Below are positions 1 through 8,121 of a stretch of 64,000 nucleotides of DNA, in pieces (within the stretch, counting starts at the first letter, position 1; every line of letters starts with the position of its first letter). The notes below the pieces were generated by a model. That model was given only the letters and a program-made list of their open reading frames with translations, was not told the DNA's origin and did no database searches. The stretch is from Bacteroidales bacterium (GTDB lineage: Bacteria; Bacteroidota; Bacteroidia; Bacteroidales; UBA932), in contig JAKSJO010000001.1 in assembly GCA_024398125.1 (NCBI GenBank), positions 62,001-126,000 of the forward strand, in the 5' to 3' direction. A program made the position numbers and the translations under genes.

Positions 1-1
1 C

Positions 2-643
2 CCGGCATTCAATCTCGGCTATAAGTATCTGAAACCGCTCAAAGGCGGTCTCCAATGGTATGCCGGAGCGGATGTCTATGGACGCAGCATCCATTTTGAG
101 GGACCATGGTATGTCGGGGTCAATACAATGAAGGAGAATGTGGGTTGCCTCGTCAACATCCCGGTGGGCGCCGGTCTTCGCTACGGCTTCCCTATATCGG
201 AAAAGTTTTCCGCTTATGCGGATCTGGGACTTGGGTTGAATGTCGACCTGGGACACGAGGTGGGAGAAGAAGGACATGCCATAATCGGATATAATCCATA
301 CAACGGACTCCCTATCGAGAAAGACTACCAGAGGATGATGTATAATAAAGGCTTTCGTGTGGAGAATTCTTTCTCGGGCATTCTTTCCCTCATACATGAT
401 TTTCCATCAACTCTTTCAACTTTTTTCACATTTGAACTGGGTACGGTCTATGGGAATCATTGGAGTCTTGGGCTCAGCTATGCCAATTTCGGTCTTGTTG
501 AAGTCGAGAAATATCAGCGTTTGATTGCAGCCAGCTTTGTCCCTGGCTCGGAAATGGAGTCTGAAATGATGTCTTCCCACTGTTCCGGACATGGTACAAT
601 GGCCCTCAGTTCTCTTTCGTTGAGGCTGGGATATGTTTTCTAG
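2..643 (+). CDS. Outer-membrane beta-barrel protein, 3' part (5' end outside window)
   Basis: The frame is open from base 2 to the TAG at 641-643 with no need for an internal start, so this is the C-terminal 213 residues of a gene that begins to the left of the window. The fragment alternates hydrophobic and polar residues with many Gly, Tyr and Phe (for example GLRYGFPISEKFSAYADLG) and ends in LSLRLGYVF. A terminal aromatic residue on the last strand is the usual outer-membrane barrel insertion signal. The family cannot be named from this piece. The stop codon overlaps that of the convergent methyltransferase gene by three bases (641-643 against 640-642). Confidence 0.7.
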   Translation, partial: PAFNLGYKYLKPLKGGLQWYAGADVYGRSIHFEGPWYVGVNTMKENVGCLVNIPVGAGLRYGFPISEKFSAYADLGLGLNVDLGHEVGEEGHAIIGYNPYNGLPIEKDYQRMMYNKGFRVENSFSGILSLIHDFPSTLSTFFTFELGTVYGNHWSLGLSYANFGLVEVEKYQRLIAASFVPGSEMESEMMSSHCSGHGTMALSSLSLRLGYVF

Positions 644-1926
644 ACGAGCGTTTCTGTGACGAACAGATATCGTGCACTGCTGCGGTCTTCGAAATCGCAT
701 CCTGCGCCGAAGATATGGATGTTGGATCCCGATCCGACACCCATTTTCTTTTTAAGCTCTTCGCTCGTGAGGGGAAGGTTGCGGGCGCTGACCTCGCAAC
801 GCGGCCACTCCTTTGCAATAGCCTTGAATTCCGACTTGCCGAATGGCCGTACAGCCTTGATAGAGAAAAGCTTGCCTAGATGCCTTAGCCCGTCGGCGGC
901 TTGTCCGGCCGGAACGATGTAAAGCTGTACGTTGCGTCCTAGCCTGGCCAGTCCGTAACGCTCTGCGAGCAACCTGTACGGGCCGGCCTTCATCATGGCG
1001 CTGCTTGGCTCGAAGAGCATCGCATCCGAGGCAATGGTTTCGAGTTCCGATCGGCTGGCCGCGAACCTGACATCTGCCGCGGATTCTTCCTCTCTCGTGA
1101 ACCTGAACGCATGTTGAGGCTCATCTGCATCGACACAAATTAGTCCGGTGCCACCTGTCCAGCCGCGCTGCATCCATACCAGAAGCTCCTTGCATTCGCC
1201 ATGAACTCCGCCGCTGCCGACTATGTGGATTTCCCTGACGCACGATCCCAGCTTGTCGACGAGCATGCTGATGTCTGCCATAGGGGACAGCTTGACCAAT
1301 ACGTCGCCCGCAATTTCAAGCAGGTCATCCTTAAGCGTCAGCAGGTCTGGACTGCAGTCTTCGAGCAGGAAAACCTTGCGGCCGCTTTCGGAACGTCTTG
1401 CCGGATCCAGGTAGATGAGCGTCGGAGCGAATCCCTCCAGCAGCTCGCGTACATTGCCGTGACAGACCATTACTGAACTGAAATCGACGTTGGAGACGCC
1501 CAGACGGGCATAGTTGTATTGTGTCGCGGCGCACAGGTCCGGATTCATTTCATTGTAGAGCAGCCTTCCGCAAACCTTTGAGAACTCATGGGAATCGGCT
1601 CCGAGACCTCCGGTCAGGTCGGCTATCCGTCTGTCGCTTTCTACGACGTTTTCGAGTATGCGTGAGGCTAGCCTGGCTTTGTATGCAGCAGTGGATTCCG
1701 AGCTGCACTGTTCGCCGCAGAGGCGGTTTGGATAGACCATGCCGGCATCGCTGTACCAGCGCGGCAGCTTGCTTCGGAGCCTCCTCCTGACCTCGATGGT
1801 GCCGGCGCACAGTGAACGTGTATCCAGACCCTCGATGGGGGAGTCCGGCCACTCTACGGAACTCATCAGGAGTCTCGCGCAGTCAGCGTTTTCATTCTCA
1901 ATTATGAAGTCCTCAAATTTCTTCAC
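640..1926 (-). CDS. THUMP-like class I SAM-dependent methyltransferase
   Basis: Predicted cytoplasmic RNA-methyltransferase-like protein of about 428 residues. A SAM-binding motif I is visible as IADLTGGLGADS, followed by an acidic motif II (LLYNEMNPDL) and a motif IV-like IYLDPARR. The C-terminal part matches the ferredoxin-like/THUMP-like tail typical of the Bacteroidota family of PG_1098. Its substrate is not established. An in-frame TTG at 1944 would extend the protein by 6 residues. However, a perfect -7 box (TAAATTTG, reverse strand, 1947-1954) puts the transcript start near 1940, so I chose the GTG at 1926 (reading MKKFEDFII). The gene is divergent from pgm and converges on the barrel gene at its 3' end. 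Confidence 0.8.
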   Translation of the reverse strand: MKKFEDFIIENENADCARLLMSSVEWPDSPIEGLDTRSLCAGTIEVRRRLRSKLPRWYSDAGMVYPNRLCGEQCSSESTAAYKARLASRILENVVESDRRIADLTGGLGADSHEFSKVCGRLLYNEMNPDLCAATQYNYARLGVSNVDFSSVMVCHGNVRELLEGFAPTLIYLDPARRSESGRKVFLLEDCSPDLLTLKDDLLEIAGDVLVKLSPMADISMLVDKLGSCVREIHIVGSGGVHGECKELLVWMQRGWTGGTGLICVDADEPQHAFRFTREEESAADVRFAASRSELETIASDAMLFEPSSAMMKAGPYRLLAERYGLARLGRNVQLYIVPAGQAADGLRHLGKLFSIKAVRPFGKSEFKAIAKEWPRCEVSARNLPLTSEELKKKMGVGSGSNIHIFGAGCDFEDRSSARYLFVTETLV

Positions 1927-1946
1927 ATCGGCATGGTTAAACAATG

Positions 1947-1954
1947 CAAATTTA
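1947..1954 (-). promoter_or_regulatory. Bacteroidota -7 promoter box for the methyltransferase gene
   Basis: Reads TAAATTTG on the reverse strand, a perfect TAnnTTTG match. It lies about 20 bases upstream of the GTG at 1926 and rules out the TTG at 1944 as the natural start if it is used. No clear TTTG -33 element was seen. Confidence 0.5.
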
Positions 1955-1967
1955 GTCTTTATTTTCC

Positions 1968-1975
1968 TATATTTG
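1968..1975 (+). promoter_or_regulatory. Bacteroidota -7 promoter box for pgm
   Basis: TATATTTG is a perfect TAnnTTTG match, 53 bases before the pgm start codon. It is back to back with the box at 1947-1954, so the 84-base gap carries two divergent promoters. Confidence 0.5.
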
Positions 1976-2028
1976 TGAATCTGCTGATATGCCTTAACCC
2001 GAAACAGATAACATTAAATCTATAGACA

Positions 2029-3690
2029 ATGAAAGATTATAAGGAAGTAGCCCAGAGCTGGCTCGACGGCGATTTCGATGCCGAAACCAAAGCCCAGATC
2101 CTTGAGCTCAAGGAGAACGATCCTGCAGGATTCGAGGATGCATTCTACAGAAATCTTGAATTCGGTACCGGTGGTCTCCGTGGAATCATGGGAGTCGGCA
2201 CCAACCGCATGAACAAGTACACTGTCGGAATGGCTACCCAGGGCCTTGCAAACTATCTCAAGGCCAACGTCCCAGGCGACAAGAGCGTATGTGTTTCATT
2301 CGACAGCCGCAACAACAGCCAGGCTTTTGCAAAGATCACCGCAGATGTTCTTTCAGCCAACGGCATCCACGTTTATCTCTACACCGAGCTTCATCCTGTA
2401 CCGCTCCTCAGCTATGCTGTCCGCAGCAAGAAGGCGACCGCAGGCGTAATGCTTACCGCATCGCACAACCCAAAGGAGTACAACGGCTACAAGGTATTCT
2501 GGTCTGACGGTGCACAGGTCATCTCTCCAGTCGACAAGGACATTGTTGCAGAGGTTGCAAAGATCACCGAGCCATCACAGGTTCTCTTCAGCGCTCCTGA
2601 CGGCAAGGAAGGTGGAATCGAGATGATGGGCAGCGAGATGGACGGTCTCTACATGAAGGACATCATGACCCTCATGCTTTCTCCAGAGGCTCGTGCAAAG
2701 CACAACAACTTCAAGATCGTATACACTCCACTTCACGGCACAGGCGTACGCGTAGTGCCAAACTGCCTTGGATTCATGGGCTTCAAGAATATCATCCATG
2801 TTCCTGCACAGGATGTATCGGACGGAAACTTCCCAACCACCATCTCTCCTAATCCGGAGGAACATGCAGCTCTCGAAATGGCGCTTGCAGTGGCTGACAA
2901 AGAGGGTGCAGACCTCGTCATGGCAACTGACCCTGATGCAGACCGTATCGGTATCGCTGTACGTGACAATGAGGGCAAGATGGTTCTCTTCAACGGCAAC
3001 CAGACAGCAGCAATGCTGACCTACTACATCCTTACCCGCCGTCAGGAGCTTGGTACTCTCGACAGCAGCAAGTATGTTGTCAAGACCATCGTTACCACCG
3101 AGCTTATCGCACAGATCGCTGCCAAGTTCGGCATCAAGTGCTACAATGTGCTTACCGGCTTCAAGTTCATCGGCGACATCGTCCGCAAGAACGAGGGCAC
3201 AGGCGAGTTCCTTTGTGGCGGCGAGGAGAGCTACGGTTTCAACATCGGTGAGTTCGTACGCGACAAGGATGCTCCTGTCACATGCTGCATGATCGCAGAG
3301 TGCGCTGCATGGGCTGCTGACCAGGGCATGTCCCTCTATCAGCTTCTCGAGAAGATCTACAAGGAGTTCGGCTACCGCAAGGAAGGCCTCACATCACTCG
3401 TCCGCAAGGGTAAGACCGGCGCAGAGGAGATCCAGCAGATCATGGCCGACATGCGTGCAACCCCTCCAACCGAGCTTGCAGGCTCAAAGGTTGTCAAGGT
3501 TATCGACTATAACAAGCCAGAGGAGACAGGTCTTCCTAAGTCAAACGTTCTTCAGTTCTTCAGCGAGGTAGGTGATGTGGTTACCGTACGCCCTTCAGGT
3601 ACCGAGCCTAAGATCAAGTTCTACTTCGGAGCGGCAGGTGCTGACGCAGATGCCAAGATCGCTCAGCTCAAAGCTCAGTTCGTGAACTAA
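2029..3690 (+). CDS. pgm: Phosphoglucomutase/phosphomannomutase (alpha-D-phosphohexomutase)
   Basis: Interconverts hexose-1-phosphate and hexose-6-phosphate, feeding glycogen, cell-wall and polysaccharide sugar-nucleotide synthesis. All four landmarks of the family are present in order in the 553 residues. The catalytic serine loop is TASHNP (Ser145). The Mg-binding loop is TDPDADRIG. The sugar-binding loop is GGEESYG. The C-terminal phosphate-binding loop is RPSGTEPKIKFY. Length is normal for the PgcA/PGM2-like branch. Codon use is strongly biased (AAG, CTC, CCA, CGC/CGT), suggesting high expression. The last 23 bases overlap the convergent nth gene. Whether glucose or mannose phosphate is preferred cannot be read from the sequence. 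Confidence 0.95.
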   Translation: MKDYKEVAQSWLDGDFDAETKAQILELKENDPAGFEDAFYRNLEFGTGGLRGIMGVGTNRMNKYTVGMATQGLANYLKANVPGDKSVCVSFDSRNNSQAFAKITADVLSANGIHVYLYTELHPVPLLSYAVRSKKATAGVMLTASHNPKEYNGYKVFWSDGAQVISPVDKDIVAEVAKITEPSQVLFSAPDGKEGGIEMMGSEMDGLYMKDIMTLMLSPEARAKHNNFKIVYTPLHGTGVRVVPNCLGFMGFKNIIHVPAQDVSDGNFPTTISPNPEEHAALEMALAVADKEGADLVMATDPDADRIGIAVRDNEGKMVLFNGNQTAAMLTYYILTRRQELGTLDSSKYVVKTIVTTELIAQIAAKFGIKCYNVLTGFKFIGDIVRKNEGTGEFLCGGEESYGFNIGEFVRDKDAPVTCCMIAECAAWAADQGMSLYQLLEKIYKEFGYRKEGLTSLVRKGKTGAEEIQQIMADMRATPPTELAGSKVVKVIDYNKPEETGLPKSNVLQFFSEVGDVVTVRPSGTEPKIKFYFGAAGADADAKIAQLKAQFVN

Positions 3691-4315
3691 GAGAATAGAA
3701 TCTACAGCATTGCTGCAACCCGCAGTCTGAGCACTTCGGGTTGCGTGCGGTGCAGACATAACGCCCGTGGAGGATGAGCCAATGGTGAGCCGTTGCCCTT
3801 TTCTCCACGGGTATGTTCTTTTCCAGCTCGAAGCTGACCGCTTCGGGCGTCTTGCCGTCGGAGAGTCCCATTCTGTGCGAAACGCGGAATACGTGCGTGT
3901 CGACGGCTATCACTGGCTTGTCATAGACTATCGATGCCACGACGTTCGCCGTCTTGCGCCCAACGCCAGGAAGGCTCATCAAGTCGTCGATATCTGATGG
4001 AACCTTGCCGTCGAAGCGGTCTATCAGCATCTGTGCCATGCCGATCAGATGCCTGGTCTTGGCGTTTGGATAGGATATGGACTTGATGAGTTCGAACAGT
4101 TCTTCTTCCTTTGCGGCAGCCATTGAGGCTGCGTCAGGATAGTGCATGAAAATACGCGGCGTGGTCATGTTGACACGCTTGTCTGTGCACTGGGCGGAAA
4201 GAATCACCGCCACCATGAGTTCAAATGGAGAATTGTATGTGAGCTCTGAGCGGACCTCCGGCATGTTGGTCTCGAACCACTCTATGGCGAGCTCGTAGCG
4301 CTTTTTCTTCGTCAT
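3668..4315 (-). CDS. nth: Endonuclease III
   Basis: DNA glycosylase/AP-lyase for oxidised pyrimidines in base-excision repair. The 215 residues show LSAQCTD near the N-terminus, the helix-hairpin-helix LPGVGRKTANVV with the catalytic Lys121, and the catalytic Asp139 in IAVDTHVFR. The C-terminal 4Fe-4S ligands are Cys188, Cys195, Cys198 and Cys204 with the exact C-x6-C-x2-C-x5-C spacing. Its ATG overlaps the stop codon of the upstream ftsE-like gene (ATGA at 4312-4315), so the two are probably translationally coupled. Its 3' end overlaps pgm by 23 bases. Confidence 0.96.
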   Translation of the reverse strand: MTKKKRYELAIEWFETNMPEVRSELTYNSPFELMVAVILSAQCTDKRVNMTTPRIFMHYPDAASMAAAKEEELFELIKSISYPNAKTRHLIGMAQMLIDRFDGKVPSDIDDLMSLPGVGRKTANVVASIVYDKPVIAVDTHVFRVSHRMGLSDGKTPEAVSFELEKNIPVEKRATAHHWLILHGRYVCTARNPKCSDCGLQQCCRFYSLSSRTEL

Positions 4316-5010
4316 ACTATGGCGCTGTCGTCACCGGCCTCAAGCTCGTGGCATTTCTCGTCCTTGCACACGAAGACTCTGCCTTTGTATTTCTCGAAGA
4401 TAGCCCGGTTGTGGGTGACCATGACTATGGCTGTGCCTTTCTCCTTGTTGATGGATGTGAGGAGATTGAGGATGCCTTCGGCCGTCTCTGTGTCGAGATT
4501 TCCGGTCGGCTCGTCGGCTATTATGACCTCTGGCGAATTGAGCAGTGAGCGTGCAATGGCGATGCGCTGCTGTTCGCCGCCGGAAAGCTGGTGCGGCATC
4601 TTGTGTGCCTTTGTCTCCATGCCTACTGATTCGAGAACCTCCATGATGCGCTTGTCAGTCTCGCTTTTCTTCCATCCCGTTGCCACGAGAACAAATTCAA
4701 GATTGTCGTATACAGTCCTGTCCATCAGGAGCTGGAAATCCTGGAAAACCACGCCGAGCTTGCGTCTCAGGAAGGGGATGTCTCTGTTGCGTATGCCGTT
4801 AAGCTCATGGCCGCAGACTGTGCCCTTTCCCTTGCGTAGAGGGTTCTCGGCTGTCATGGTTCTGATGATGGATGTCTTGCCTGTTCCTACCTTTCCGACT
4901 ATGTATGCAAAATCGCCTGGGAATATGTCCATGTCGAGTCCGTAGATGACTGTCTCTTCTCCGTTTATGATGTCGGCTTCCCTGAATGATATTATAGGCG
5001 TATTTTCCAT
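4312..5010 (-). CDS. ftsE: FtsE-type ABC transporter ATP-binding protein
   Basis: ATPase subunit probably partnering the division protein FtsX, acting at the inner membrane to control septal peptidoglycan hydrolases. Seen: Walker A in the form GKVGTGKTS (the Lys/Val variation is common in Bacteroidota FtsE), Q-loop VFQDFQLL, signature LSGGEQQRIAIAR, Walker B VIIADEPTGNLD and H-loop MVTHN. The ATG at 5010 (MENTPIISF) is chosen over a GTG at 5034 because the -7 box at 5043-5050 would leave almost no leader for the latter. No ftsX lies next to it, so the partner must be encoded elsewhere. A lone LolD-like ATPase is the alternative. Confidence 0.82.
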   Translation of the reverse strand: MENTPIISFREADIINGEETVIYGLDMDIFPGDFAYIVGKVGTGKTSIIRTMTAENPLRKGKGTVCGHELNGIRNRDIPFLRRKLGVVFQDFQLLMDRTVYDNLEFVLVATGWKKSETDKRIMEVLESVGMETKAHKMPHQLSGGEQQRIAIARSLLNSPEVIIADEPTGNLDTETAEGILNLLTSINKEKGTAIVMVTHNRAIFEKYKGRVFVCKDEKCHELEAGDDSAIV

Positions 5011-5042
5011 AAAAATGAGTCGTTTAAGGCACAAGATTTGAA

Positions 5043-5050
5043 CAAAGATA
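5043..5050 (-). promoter_or_regulatory. Bacteroidota -7 promoter box for ftsE-nth
   Basis: TATCTTTG on the reverse strand (CAAAGATA on +) matches TAnnTTTG. It lies 33 bases upstream of the ftsE ATG at 5010. Confidence 0.45.
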
Positions 5051-5064
5051 TGGAAAAAAATGAT

Positions 5065-5072
5065 TAAATTTG
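5065..5072 (+). promoter_or_regulatory. Bacteroidota -7 promoter box for the TPR/barrel operon
   Basis: TAAATTTG matches TAnnTTTG, 30 bases before the ATG at 5102. A TTTG at 5037-5040 could be the -33 element, but the 24-base spacing is longer than usual. Confidence 0.5.
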
Positions 5073-5101
5073 TGAGTTGATATCAAAGAAAAACTTAGGA
5101 T

Positions 5102-8100
5102 ATGAAAAATAAGATATTGATCTCGGCGGTGTCGCTGGCGGCCCTTATGCAGCCTGCTTTTGCCGAGGCTATTGTCTCGGTAGGTCAATTCGCTGTTCCT
5201 CAGGAACTTGGCGTCAAGGCTGGAGATCAGTTCTCTCGTGCTTTCGAGCTTTATCGCGGTGGCCTGTATTCCGAGGCCCGCAAGCTTTTCAGATCTGTCC
5301 CTGTTCCTGATGCGCTCAGCGACGGATATGCGCTCATGTGCTCGCTTAAGATGAAGGATGCCGATTCTCGTGCACTCATCGATGAATATGAGTCAAAATG
5401 GCCTGAGTCATCGATGTTCGCCCAGATCCACTATCTCCAGGGTCTCAACGAATTCGATGCGGAATCATATGCTGCGGCACGTGAGGAATTCTCCCGTTTC
5501 GAACCAAAGCACCTGTACGCAAGCCAGGTCTGCGAATATACATTCAAGAAGGCATACAGTGACTTCTCTCTTGGACGCTATGACAGTGCGCGTGACGGCT
5601 TCCTCGAGGTCGAGGCGATGCCTCATTCGAATTTTACGGCTCCGGCCCAGTATTCCATCGCATATATCGATTATTCCGCAAACGACTTCAAGGGTGCGAT
5701 CGACCGTTTCGACCTTGCAGCGCGCGATCCTCGTTTTGCGGACAATGCCGAGTACTACAAGCTTGAGTGCGAGTTCATGCTGAAGGACTACGATTATGTC
5801 GCTAAGTTTGGCCCTGTCGTCTTTGACAAGGCTCCAGAGGAGCGAAAGGCACATCTTGCCCGTATTCTTTCCGAGACATTCCTCGTCCGTGGTGAGAACG
5901 AGCTTGCCCGCAAGTATTTTGATGACTACCAGGTCGACGGCGCTGCTCCGAAGTCGCGCAAGGACTATTTCTATGCCGGCTCCCTCCTCTATGCGACAGG
6001 CGACTGGAAGGGTGCGGCTGAAAACTACACCAAGATGACCGACCGAAGCGATTCCCTTGGACAGATTGCTTCATATAATCTTGCTGACGCTTACATCCAG
6101 CTGAAGAACAAGGTCGCAGCGATGGATGCGTTCCGCGATGCCGCTGCCGCAAAGTATGATGCAGACATCAAGGAAGACGCATTCTTCAATTATGCGAAGC
6201 TCGCTTTCGACCTCAATCATGACTCGCAGCCGTTCCTCGACTACATCGACGCGTACGGCAAGAGCAAGCGCGGCGATGATATCTACAGCTACATGGCCCT
6301 TGCGGCGCTGAACAATCGCGACTATGCAGCGGCGGTCGAGGCATACGACAATATCGATGAGTTTACCCCTGACATGAGGGGCAACTATATGAAGGCCAAC
6401 TATCTTCGTGCAAATCAGCTGATCGGCAGCGGCTCGTATCGCGATGCCATCCAGTGCCTCAAGGCGGCGGCCTTCTATGCTGACCGCAACAGTACTGTCG
6501 CCCAGCTGTCAAGCTACTGGCTCGCCCAGAGTCAGTACCGTGCCGGAGACTATAGCGCGGCAGGCGAGGGTTTCACAGACCTTTACAACCAGTCTGCCCT
6601 TGATTTCAGACCGGAGGGCAAGGCTATCCCATACGACCTTGCATACTGCTACTTTGACAAGGGGGACTATGCAAATGCCGCGAAGTGGTTCAATGTCTAC
6701 AATGCTTCCGGCGCCAAGGATTTCCTCAAGGATGCGATGACAAGGGTTGCGGACTGCTCTTTCATTTCCGCTGATTATCCTGCAGCAATCACTCTCTATG
6801 AGAATCTGCTTGCAAAGTACGACGATGTCAATGACGTCTATCCATACTATCAGCTTGGTCTTGCATACGGCCTGAACCGCAATGACAAGAAGAAGCTTGA
6901 GGTTCTTTCGCGTGTGAAGAAGGCGTCTCCGAGCGCGATGCTCTACTCCGATGCTCTCTATGAGCTCGGCCGTTCATATGTTGCGACCAAGGATCAGGCG
7001 AAGGCTGTAGAATGCTTCACGCTCCTCAAGGACAGTTCCAAGGATAACAATTTCGTCGCAAAGTCGCTTATCGAGCTTGGTATGATCGCACGTAACAAGT
7101 CCAGCTACGATGAGGCTCTTGCTTACTACAAGCAGGTTGTAGAGCGCTTCCCTGGAAGTGAAAACTATGATGATGCTCTTGTTGCTATCGAGTCGATCTA
7201 CCAGACAAAGGGTGAGCCTCAGGCATACTTTGCATACGTGGACAACATTGGAGGAAAGCGCAGCGAGGCTGAGAAGGAACAGGTGTTCTTCAATTCGGCT
7301 GAGGAAATCTATGTTTCCGGAAACTACCAGAAGGCTCTCGTGCTCCTCCAGCAGTACATGGATGCATATCCACAGGGTGACAAGATGAGCCAGGCTCTTC
7401 TCTATACGGCGGAATGCTACAAGAACATAGGCGACAAGGAAAAGGCTTGCGACAACTACGCAAGAGTCCTTGAGCGCGAGAAGTTCGGCAATTACGCGGA
7501 AATGGCACTTTCATCATATTCGGCTCTGGCTTACTCTATGGAGCGCTATGATGATGCATACAGAGCTTATGAGCAGCTCAGCAGAGTTGCCCAGCTCGAT
7601 GACAACAAGACCAATTCGGCGATCGGCATGATGCGCGCTGCCTACCGTGGACATGGCTATACCAACGCCATAAACGCTTCGGATGCAATCATCGCATCCA
7701 AGGACAGCGATGCGGCGATCAAGCGTGAGGCTCAGTGGACAAAGGCAAAGTCATGCCTGTCGCTCAGCCGTCGTGACGAAGCTTTCAGCATCCTCGAGAA
7801 ACTCAGTGCCGATCCTTCCACTGCTGAGGGTGCCGAGGCTGCATATCTCGTCATCCAGGATGCGTATGACCAGGGTCGCTTCAATGTAATCGAGGACAAG
7901 GTCTATGCTTTCTCTGCCAAGGCCGGCAGCCAGAGCTATTGGTTGGCAAAGGCATTCATCGTCCTTGGAGATTCATTTGCTGAACAGGATAACATGGCCC
8001 AGGCAAAGGCTACCTTCGAGAGCATTGCGAACGGATATGAGGCGTACGGACCGGATGATGACGTCCCAGAGACAGTGTCTATGCGTCTTAAGAAACTTGC

Positions 8101-8110
8101 AAACCTCTAA
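5102..8110 (+). CDS. Exported tetratricopeptide-repeat protein (1002 aa)
   Basis: Begins with a signal peptide (MKNKILISAVSLAALMQPAFA, type I, no lipobox), so it is exported to the periplasm or outer membrane. The rest is an almost continuous array of TPR-like helical hairpins, recognisable by repeated patterns such as YxxALxxxxQxxxxxP, DYAAAVEAYDNI, NYQKALVLLQQYMDAYP and SSYDEALAYYKQVVERFPGS. TPR arrays are protein-binding scaffolds; no catalytic domain is seen. It is followed after 11 bases by a barrel gene, and the two are probably co-transcribed and work together at the outer membrane. The biochemical role is unknown. YfgC/BamD-like assembly scaffolds and gliding- or secretion-associated TPR proteins are possible relatives. 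Confidence 0.88.
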   Translation: MKNKILISAVSLAALMQPAFAEAIVSVGQFAVPQELGVKAGDQFSRAFELYRGGLYSEARKLFRSVPVPDALSDGYALMCSLKMKDADSRALIDEYESKWPESSMFAQIHYLQGLNEFDAESYAAAREEFSRFEPKHLYASQVCEYTFKKAYSDFSLGRYDSARDGFLEVEAMPHSNFTAPAQYSIAYIDYSANDFKGAIDRFDLAARDPRFADNAEYYKLECEFMLKDYDYVAKFGPVVFDKAPEERKAHLARILSETFLVRGENELARKYFDDYQVDGAAPKSRKDYFYAGSLLYATGDWKGAAENYTKMTDRSDSLGQIASYNLADAYIQLKNKVAAMDAFRDAAAAKYDADIKEDAFFNYAKLAFDLNHDSQPFLDYIDAYGKSKRGDDIYSYMALAALNNRDYAAAVEAYDNIDEFTPDMRGNYMKANYLRANQLIGSGSYRDAIQCLKAAAFYADRNSTVAQLSSYWLAQSQYRAGDYSAAGEGFTDLYNQSALDFRPEGKAIPYDLAYCYFDKGDYANAAKWFNVYNASGAKDFLKDAMTRVADCSFISADYPAAITLYENLLAKYDDVNDVYPYYQLGLAYGLNRNDKKKLEVLSRVKKASPSAMLYSDALYELGRSYVATKDQAKAVECFTLLKDSSKDNNFVAKSLIELGMIARNKSSYDEALAYYKQVVERFPGSENYDDALVAIESIYQTKGEPQAYFAYVDNIGGKRSEAEKEQVFFNSAEEIYVSGNYQKALVLLQQYMDAYPQGDKMSQALLYTAECYKNIGDKEKACDNYARVLEREKFGNYAEMALSSYSALAYSMERYDDAYRAYEQLSRVAQLDDNKTNSAIGMMRAAYRGHGYTNAINASDAIIASKDSDAAIKREAQWTKAKSCLSLSRRDEAFSILEKLSADPSTAEGAEAAYLVIQDAYDQGRFNVIEDKVYAFSAKAGSQSYWLAKAFIVLGDSFAEQDNMAQAKATFESIANGYEAYGPDDDVPETVSMRLKKLANL

Positions 8111-8121
8111 AACTGAACATT

